Shown: piece after piece, positions 58,980 through 64,000 of the stretch
How the letters are laid out: every line of letters begins with the position of its first letter
Position numbering within the stretch: the first letter of the stretch is position 1
Assembly (NCBI GenBank): GCA_965216425.1
Contig: CBDCFV010000005.1
Location: forward strand, 1,204,815 to 1,268,814
Reading direction: 5' to 3'
Length of the DNA stretch: 64,000 nucleotides
Source: CBDCFV01 sp965216425
GTDB lineage: Bacteria > Chloroflexota > Dehalococcoidia > Lucifugimonadales > UBA3495
Made by a program: the position numbers and the translations under genes
Notes under the pieces: generated by a model
Seen by the model: the letters and a program-made list of their open reading frames with translations, nothing else
What the model was told of the DNA's origin: nothing
The model's database searches: none

Positions 58980-59489
58980 CTAATTATTCCTGACTACGTC
59001 GGCGGCGCCCGCTTGCGTCAATATGGTTTGCACCTGATTATGCTGGTCTTCCTCGACGTTTACCAGCACACCAATATATCCCTCGGTAATCCTCGTATCG
59101 TACAGCCCCATTTTTGGCTTGGGCAACCGCGACTCGAAGATGATGCCGATGATGGTAAAAGCGATAGCCGTCAACATGGTGCTTTCATAGGTTACTACCG
59201 CCATTGGAGGAAGCGACAGGATGGGTTTTCCGCCTTGGGTCAGGGGGTAGGCCATCTGTGTCATCGAAGTCAGCATGATGCCCACGGTCAGCCCGACCAA
59301 GGCGCCCAACAACGGAAACCAGTACAAACGGTGCCGCTCTTCCCGCTCTCCAAATGCCCCTTCCGGATACGGCGCATCGGTCAGGAAATCATAGTCGTCC
59401 TGCGAAATATCCGCACGCTGTAAAGCATCGCCCGCCTCCGCAGCGTAATTGGCGTCTTCGAATAGTCCTAATATCGGACGTATCGCCAT
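58980..59489 (-). CDS. actD: ACIII subunit ActD (DUF3341)
   Basis: A 169-residue protein of the DUF3341/ActD family: a small N-terminal ferredoxin-like domain (ILGLFEDANYAAEAGDALQR), two membrane helices (LLGALVGLTVGIMLTSM; LTAIAFTIIGIIFESRL) and a short C-terminal domain. It is a structural subunit of alternative complex III. Preceded by AAGGAGGCC on the minus strand. It is separated from the upstream NrfD-like gene by a stable hairpin. Confidence 0.9.
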   Translation of the reverse strand: MAIRPILGLFEDANYAAEAGDALQRADISQDDYDFLTDAPYPEGAFGEREERHRLYWFPLLGALVGLTVGIMLTSMTQMAYPLTQGGKPILSLPPMAVVTYESTMLTAIAFTIIGIIFESRLPKPKMGLYDTRITEGYIGVLVNVEEDQHNQVQTILTQAGAADVVRNN

Positions 59490-59524
59490 AGAATTTGGCC
59501 TCCTTTAGCCAGTGCCCGGCAGCC

Positions 59525-59555
59525 ACTTGTCAGTGAACGTTGACCACTGACAAGT
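59525..59555 (-). repeat. Intra-operon hairpin between the second NrfD-like gene and actD
   Basis: Perfect 11-bp arms ACTTGTCAGTG (59525-59535) and CACTGACAAGT (59545-59555) with a 9-base loop. There is no T-tract on the minus strand, so an RNA-processing or stability role is more likely than termination. Confidence 0.6.
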
Positions 59556-59557
59556 CC

Positions 59558-60949
59558 TTAGTCTTCCCGGAAAGTGGCCGGCACGGTGCGCCGACCCACT
59601 TGGATCTCGGTTTTCAGAATGTCACCCTCTTTAATATCATACAAAGGTATCAGAGGGAGCACTCTGGCAAAGAGCACCATCAACATCGCAACTTGAGCGA
59701 AGGTGCCGATGACGATCATCGTCTCAACCATACTGGGCGTATAGGTACCCCAATCGAAAGTGAAGACCTGCTTTTGAGTCAACCCCGGCACGATGATAAT
59801 GTACCTCTCCAGCCACATCCCTATGTTCACCGATATACACGCGATGGACATTATCCAAAGATTCCGGCGCATCCGCTTGTTCAGCCACAGCGCCACCGGA
59901 ATGAAATAAACGACTGCCACGAAGATAATGAACCACACGTTCCACGGGTACTCCGTGAATTGCAGGTTCCGGACCGCAAGTTCATCGGCTTCTCTGCCAT
60001 AGAAGCCGAAAAGAATTTCCATGACGAAGAAGTAGAACCATCCGGTAGCTACCACGATCAGCAGCCGCCCCAGCGCATCAATGTGCTCGTGGCGGATATA
60101 GTCCTGCCATCCGTAAATCCAGCGCAGGATGATCATAACAAAGGCGACCGCTGAAACACCGGAGTGAACGGCGCCGACCACGAAGTAAGGCGCGAATATA
60201 GTGGAGTGCCAAGACTTGACCGCGACAGTCATGCCGAAGTCCCAGGACACTATGCTATGGACTGAGACGAATACCGGAAGGATAAGAGCGGACAGCAGAA
60301 CACCGGCAATAATTTGCAACTTCCACTGCCGCGGATGCCCTTGCCATCCCATTGCCAGAACGGCGTATATGCGATGAGGGATGCCAGTGGTGCGGTCTCG
60401 CAGCACCGCCATGTCGGGCAGTAACGCCACCAGAACGAACAACACGCTGGAGGTCAGGTAGGTATAGATAGCGCTGGGGTCCCAGACCAAGGGAGACCTT
60501 ACATTGGGCCACACGCCGCGGGCGAAATCGAAAGGAATGAAAGGCAGCGTATAAATCCAGTACACCGTGCGCCAGGGCCTTCCCGTATGAATCAACGGCA
60601 TCAGCACCGCTGTCATCAACGAGAAAACAGTCAGCACTTCGGCAGCACGGGTGGCCGGTCTGCGCCATTCAGCCTTTGACAGCCGGAGAATCGCGGAAAG
60701 CATCACGCCGGCATGGCTGATACCGATCCAGAAAACGAAGTTCACCAGGAAGAAGCCCCACATCACCGGCCGATTCAACCCGGTAAGCCCAAGACCCTTA
60801 TTGATCATCAACCCGGCGACGCCCCAAGCGGTGAAGGTGATGACCGCCAAGATGGCCACGGACAGCCAGAACCACCGCGGCGATTCGAGAATCGACCGCA
60901 GGAGATCTCGGTTGATCTGCCTTGCGGGTAGGACCCTGCCTTCCTGCAT
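59558..60949 (-). CDS. actF: NrfD/PsrC-family quinol-binding membrane subunit of ACIII (ActF-like)
   Basis: A 463-residue polytopic protein with about ten membrane helices in the NrfD/PsrC pattern, for example NFVFWIGISHAGVMLSAILR and AVHSGVSAVAFVMIILRWIY. It is the second of two such subunits in the operon; in ACIII the pair (ActC and ActF) forms the membrane core where quinol is oxidised. The assignment to ActF rests on order and being the partner of the first NrfD-like gene. ATG start; upstream lies a strong hairpin. Confidence 0.85.
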   Translation of the reverse strand: MQEGRVLPARQINRDLLRSILESPRWFWLSVAILAVITFTAWGVAGLMINKGLGLTGLNRPVMWGFFLVNFVFWIGISHAGVMLSAILRLSKAEWRRPATRAAEVLTVFSLMTAVLMPLIHTGRPWRTVYWIYTLPFIPFDFARGVWPNVRSPLVWDPSAIYTYLTSSVLFVLVALLPDMAVLRDRTTGIPHRIYAVLAMGWQGHPRQWKLQIIAGVLLSALILPVFVSVHSIVSWDFGMTVAVKSWHSTIFAPYFVVGAVHSGVSAVAFVMIILRWIYGWQDYIRHEHIDALGRLLIVVATGWFYFFVMEILFGFYGREADELAVRNLQFTEYPWNVWFIIFVAVVYFIPVALWLNKRMRRNLWIMSIACISVNIGMWLERYIIIVPGLTQKQVFTFDWGTYTPSMVETMIVIGTFAQVAMLMVLFARVLPLIPLYDIKEGDILKTEIQVGRRTVPATFRED

Positions 60950-60982
60950 TTAAGCTCCCTTAACGAGTAATTGGCGGTTAGT

Positions 60983-61014
60983 GGCCCGTGGGCGGTGTCG
61001 ACCGCCCACGGGCC
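60983..61014 (-). repeat. Intra-operon hairpin between the two NrfD-like genes
   Basis: Perfect 14-bp GC-rich arms GGCCCGTGGGCGGT (60983-60996) and ACCGCCCACGGGCC (61001-61014) with a GTCG loop. No T-tract. It could attenuate, protect or direct cleavage of the operon transcript. Confidence 0.7.
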
Positions 61015-61029
61015 GCTCATCACTGATCA

Positions 61030-62445
61030 CTATTCGGGTTTGGCCAGCACCAAGTACCTGCCGCGCATGAAGTTCCCCATCTTCTGGTACATGGTCCCTT
61101 CCTTGATCTCCCATACGCACATCAAGGGGAACAATCGAGTCGCCAACAGGTAGAAGAAGGCCACCAGTCCCAAGCCGCCCAGCACAATGAACACATCCCA
61201 CAAAGCGGGGTACACCGGCGGCGGCACGTCCGCCAGGAAATGGGCATATACGTCGCCTGCGTTAAAAGACGCGACGAAAATGCGCAGGTTGAACACGAAG
61301 GCTCCCGCCAACACTATCATACCGGCCAAGGCCGGCCCCCAGTCGCTCCGCCGCACCGGGTTCCACAGCAGTAAAAGGAACGGCATCACGAAGCTGAGCA
61401 GGAAATTGGCGGCAAACATGCCTCCGTAGGACTTGAACAACAGGTACTGGAGGATGTTCTGTTCCACTTCCAGCCTGCCATACCAGTAGGTGATGCCGAA
61501 AGCAAACATGTGATAGCACCACAGCAGGCTGAACGCCAGCACCAGCTTGCTGGCCGACCAGAAAGGCGAAATGCCTATGTAAGTATGGTAGCCGCCCCAT
61601 CTGCGCAGGATGAAAAGTATGACCAGTATCAAGCCCAAGGACGATTGGAAGCCGGTCAAGCTGTACACCACCGGAAAAATGGAGTCCTTCCAGCCCGCAA
61701 TCATGCTCATGGCGTAATCGGTGCTGATGGTGAAGTGCATGAAAATCAGCAGCATGAAATAGAAGGCTCCCAACATCGCCAACCATGCCTTCTGGTAGTT
61801 CCATTGCCGCTTGGTGCCGTGCCAATGCCCCGATAACAGCCGGTAGACGGAGCGCCGGAACCCGGTGGCAGTCAGACGAGCCTCAGCCAGATCGGGCGTC
61901 ATCGAAACCCACAGAATCACCAAGCCCGCCAATGCCAAGCCGATAATGCCCAGCATGTCCCACCAGTGGGGAGCTCCAATTGGCACTTCAAACCAAAGGG
62001 TACGCCGTAGTTCCAACTCGTGGGACCCGGCATCGGGGTTATTGATTGGCGGCAGCACCATCATCAACGGAATGAACATCAGGACGTTGAAGATGCCCAA
62101 CAACCCGAAAAGCTCGGAAACCCGGGTCAGGGGTCGCCGCCAATGGCTCTTGGTTATCCGGAACGCCACCGCCGCCAATGGCGCGGTGCTGGTAATCATG
62201 AATACAAAGGAGAAAGTGGCCGCGTAGTAGCCCCACGGCGCATGGTCGTCGAATCCGCTCGTGGCGGCCCGAATTACGAACCCTACAATACCCAGAACAA
62301 GCAAGATCCCGGAGACAACCAACCCGTACACCAAGGGTTTCGGCATGGCGTTGGTCTTTGCGGCCACATCCTGCGTGGTCTCCGAGGCCTGCGGGAAGAC
62401 CCACATGCCCGGATAATGTCCTTCGGCGTGGTGTCCGTCAGCCAT
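61030..62445 (-). CDS. actC: NrfD/PsrC-family membrane subunit of ACIII (ActC-like)
   Basis: A 471-residue polytopic protein with about ten membrane helices; NrfD-type blocks include FSFVFMITSTAPLAAVAFRI and HWWDMLGIIGLALAGLVILW. Directly behind the FeS subunit, overlapping it by ATGGCTGA, so ATG 62445 is taken as the start. Expected to form the quinol site and anchor the FeS/Mo-like peripheral subunit. Confidence 0.87.
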   Translation of the reverse strand: MADGHHAEGHYPGMWVFPQASETTQDVAAKTNAMPKPLVYGLVVSGILLVLGIVGFVIRAATSGFDDHAPWGYYAATFSFVFMITSTAPLAAVAFRITKSHWRRPLTRVSELFGLLGIFNVLMFIPLMMVLPPINNPDAGSHELELRRTLWFEVPIGAPHWWDMLGIIGLALAGLVILWVSMTPDLAEARLTATGFRRSVYRLLSGHWHGTKRQWNYQKAWLAMLGAFYFMLLIFMHFTISTDYAMSMIAGWKDSIFPVVYSLTGFQSSLGLILVILFILRRWGGYHTYIGISPFWSASKLVLAFSLLWCYHMFAFGITYWYGRLEVEQNILQYLLFKSYGGMFAANFLLSFVMPFLLLLWNPVRRSDWGPALAGMIVLAGAFVFNLRIFVASFNAGDVYAHFLADVPPPVYPALWDVFIVLGGLGLVAFFYLLATRLFPLMCVWEIKEGTMYQKMGNFMRGRYLVLAKPE

Positions 62446-63223
62446 GTCCCCCACCACTGTTCAACGGGTATGGGTCCACCTTCTTCAGGTAGATCACGTT
62501 GGGCTTGGTGCCCATCTCTTCCAGCAAACGGTAACCCCTTGTCTTGCGTTCCCCTTCTTCCTCGTGTTCGTTCACGTCCTTGAAATACTCGTGCACCGGG
62601 CCCGTAGTATCCCCTTGGTCGGCGAAGTTCAAAGCGTTGGTCGGGCAGGCCTGGACGCAAGCCGGGAGGAAATTGCGCTTCTTCATGGTCTCGTAATCAA
62701 GCGTCGACCTCTCCTGCCTCTCCACGGTCAACTCGGCTCGCCGTATGCGCTGCACACAGAAGGAACACCGTTCCATGATGCCTCGGCTGCGAACGGTTAC
62801 GTCGGGGTTCAACTGGTTGCGCAGCCGCTCCGGCCACACCGGCTCCCAGTAATTGAAAAACCTCACTTGGTAGGGGCAGTTGTTGGCGCAGTAACGGGTG
62901 CCGATGCACCGGTTGTATATCTGAACGTTCATCCCCTCGTCGTTGTGGTACGTAGCGAACACCGGGCAAACCGGCTCGCAGGGCGCATTTTCGCAATGCT
63001 GGCACATGATCGGGATGAACCGCGCCTTAACATTGGGAAACTCCCCTTCCCAGTATCGCTCTATCCTTATCCACTCATACGCCCGCCGTTGCAGGAAAAG
63101 GTCCTTGCTGTTGATGGGAATGTTGTTCTCGGACTGGCATGACACCACACACGCTTGGCAGCCCGTGCAACGATCCAAGTCCACAACCATGCCCCATTTA
63201 TGATCAACCCTGTTACTTACCAT
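62438..63223 (-). CDS. actB2: ACIII iron-sulfur subunit (ActB ferredoxin part), four cluster motifs
   Basis: A 261-residue polyferredoxin of the DMSO reductase electron-transfer type. Four Cys motifs are visible: DRCTGCQACVVSCQ (about residue 18), MCQHCENAPCEPVCP (about 73), RCIGTRYCANNCPY (about 105), and CSFCVQRI with ACVQACPTNAL (about 150 and 190). In ACIII this domain is usually fused to or beside the molybdopterin-like domain; here it is a separate gene, 37 bp after the end of that subunit. The gene symbol is descriptive. Confidence 0.88.
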   Translation of the reverse strand: MVSNRVDHKWGMVVDLDRCTGCQACVVSCQSENNIPINSKDLFLQRRAYEWIRIERYWEGEFPNVKARFIPIMCQHCENAPCEPVCPVFATYHNDEGMNVQIYNRCIGTRYCANNCPYQVRFFNYWEPVWPERLRNQLNPDVTVRSRGIMERCSFCVQRIRRAELTVERQERSTLDYETMKKRNFLPACVQACPTNALNFADQGDTTGPVHEYFKDVNEHEEEGERKTRGYRLLEEMGTKPNVIYLKKVDPYPLNSGGGHG

Positions 63224-63260
63224 GTCCGCCTTCCCTGCTGTCCAACGTTTTCAACGTAAC

Positions 63261-64000
63261 CTAGTGACTCGTCTCTCCGGGGGTTATCGTCTTGATTATT
63301 TGTTCGGCGGCGCTGGTTCCAATTTCCACGGCCCGGTATGCGCCTTCGAACTTTGAAACTTTAACACTGCGTCCGGTGGGCGACACCACCACCGTCGTGT
63401 TGGCCCAAGCCAGTGCGCCGGTGTCATCAACCTGGCTGGGCTCGATGATCGCCATCAGGTTTGAACTCTCCCCTTCGGGGCGTCCGGTCGCAATATCCGA
63501 CCCAAACTCCCTACCTTGGCCGAAGGGCACGCTGATCACGCCGGGCGGCGCCGCGGGAGTGAGATAAACCGGCGCCTCTATCGAACCTCCAACGGCGGAA
63601 CTCATCCGGACAATATCCCCTTCCCGCACGCCAAGACGCGCCCCGTCATAATCGCTCATCTCAACCCAAGTCTGCCAGGTCACGGTGCTGACCGGGTCGG
63701 GCGTCGCTTGCAGCCACGGCAGGTGAGCAGTTTGCCCTTCCATGAGAGTGTGATGAGAGAAGGGCGCCAAGTAGAAGACGTTCCCGGAAGTTCCCAGCCC
63801 CGGGAATCGCGGCTCTTTCGCTTTTGCCGCGATATTGCTGATCAAACCGTCGGGAGGGTTCGTCGAGGATGGCCCGGTGACGTTTTCGTCCCACCAGCCG
63901 CCCTGCGCCAGCATTTTATTCCAGAACTCGTTCGCTGTTGCCGCTTGGATCGACCCTCGGTCCATCTCGAACAACTGACGGGAACTTTCCTTTAGCAGGG
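63261..64000 (-). CDS. actB1: ACIII molybdopterin-oxidoreductase-like subunit, C-terminal part (5' end outside the window)
   Basis: About 246 residues of the C-terminal end of a molybdopterin-oxidoreductase-family protein. The frame stays open to the right edge (LLKESSRQLFEMDRGSIQ), so the internal Met at 63974 is not the start. The dinucleotide-binding-domain features SHHTLMEGQTAHLPWLQATP and GVREGDIVRMSSAVGGSIEA are visible. In ACIII the related ActB1 domain carries no molybdenum cofactor; whether that holds here cannot be seen from this fragment. Confidence 0.8.
   Translation of the reverse strand, partial: LLKESSRQLFEMDRGSIQAATANEFWNKMLAQGGWWDENVTGPSSTNPPDGLISNIAAKAKEPRFPGLGTSGNVFYLAPFSHHTLMEGQTAHLPWLQATPDPVSTVTWQTWVEMSDYDGARLGVREGDIVRMSSAVGGSIEAPVYLTPAAPPGVISVPFGQGREFGSDIATGRPEGESSNLMAIIEPSQVDDTGALAWANTTVVVSPTGRSVKVSKFEGAYRAVEIGTSAAEQIIKTITPGETSH

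Overview
The window looks like a chromosomal segment of a GC-rich, respiring member of the Chloroflexota, most like the Dehalococcoidia/SAR202 branch. This is inferred from gene content and protein style, not from a database search. The supporting features are an alternative complex III (ACIII) operon with its own cytochrome c maturation genes, a molybdenum hydroxylase with moaD/moaE, a GuaB3-type enzyme, ClpC, a lone 5S rRNA gene, a UGSC-family selenoprotein, frequent GTG/TTG starts behind strong Shine-Dalgarno sites, and many short palindromic repeats.

Layout. 1-8.2 kb: the 3' part of dnaE, an alpha/beta hydrolase, an alkylguanine-DNA methyltransferase, and a moxR - DUF58 - transglutaminase operon. 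8.5-11.2 kb: two thioredoxin-fold lipoproteins. 11.2-18.2 kb: a molybdenum hydroxylase whose small 2Fe-2S subunit is separated from the large and FAD subunits by an Uma2-type nuclease gene, a DUF3500 gene and an unknown gene. 18.4-21 kb: a divergent tubulin/FtsZ-family GTPase followed by a membrane-anchored protein. 21.3-26 kb: a dienelactone hydrolase, a small zinc-ribbon protein, an unknown 356-residue protein, a selenoprotein whose in-frame UGA splits it in a naive ORF call, and guaB3. 26.1-31.3 kb: 5S rRNA, clpC, radA, moaE, moaD.

31.7-43 kb is accessory DNA. It starts at tRNA-Ile(GAU) with a frameshifted tyrosine recombinase. It holds an intact IS1182-type element, an IS5/IS427-type element with a duplicated end, two MFS genes (one frameshifted), several broken genes carrying tandem duplications, and an orphan Phd-type antitoxin. 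40.6-51.3 kb holds mostly catabolic or metabolic genes: MaoC-like, ThDP enzyme, SIS, carboxymuconolactone decarboxylase-like, fumarylacetoacetate hydrolase-like, SDR and ROK. It also contains tRNA-Ser(UGA) and a radC gene interrupted exactly in its metal-binding motif by a 2.4-kb group II intron. 51.5-53.3 kb is a decayed gene carrying an IS630 insertion.

53.4-64 kb is a long minus-strand respiratory block. It runs from the ACIII Mo/FeS-like subunit, through the ferredoxin subunit, two NrfD-like membrane subunits, ActD and a monoheme cytochrome c, into CcmH, CcmF, a CcmI-like zinc-ribbon protein, a secreted/membrane protein and a CcmG-like thioredoxin. The cytochrome maturation genes probably serve the cytochrome subunits of the neighbouring complex. 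MoaD/MoaE would feed molybdopterin to the hydroxylase. The selenoprotein implies a selenocysteine machinery elsewhere in the genome.
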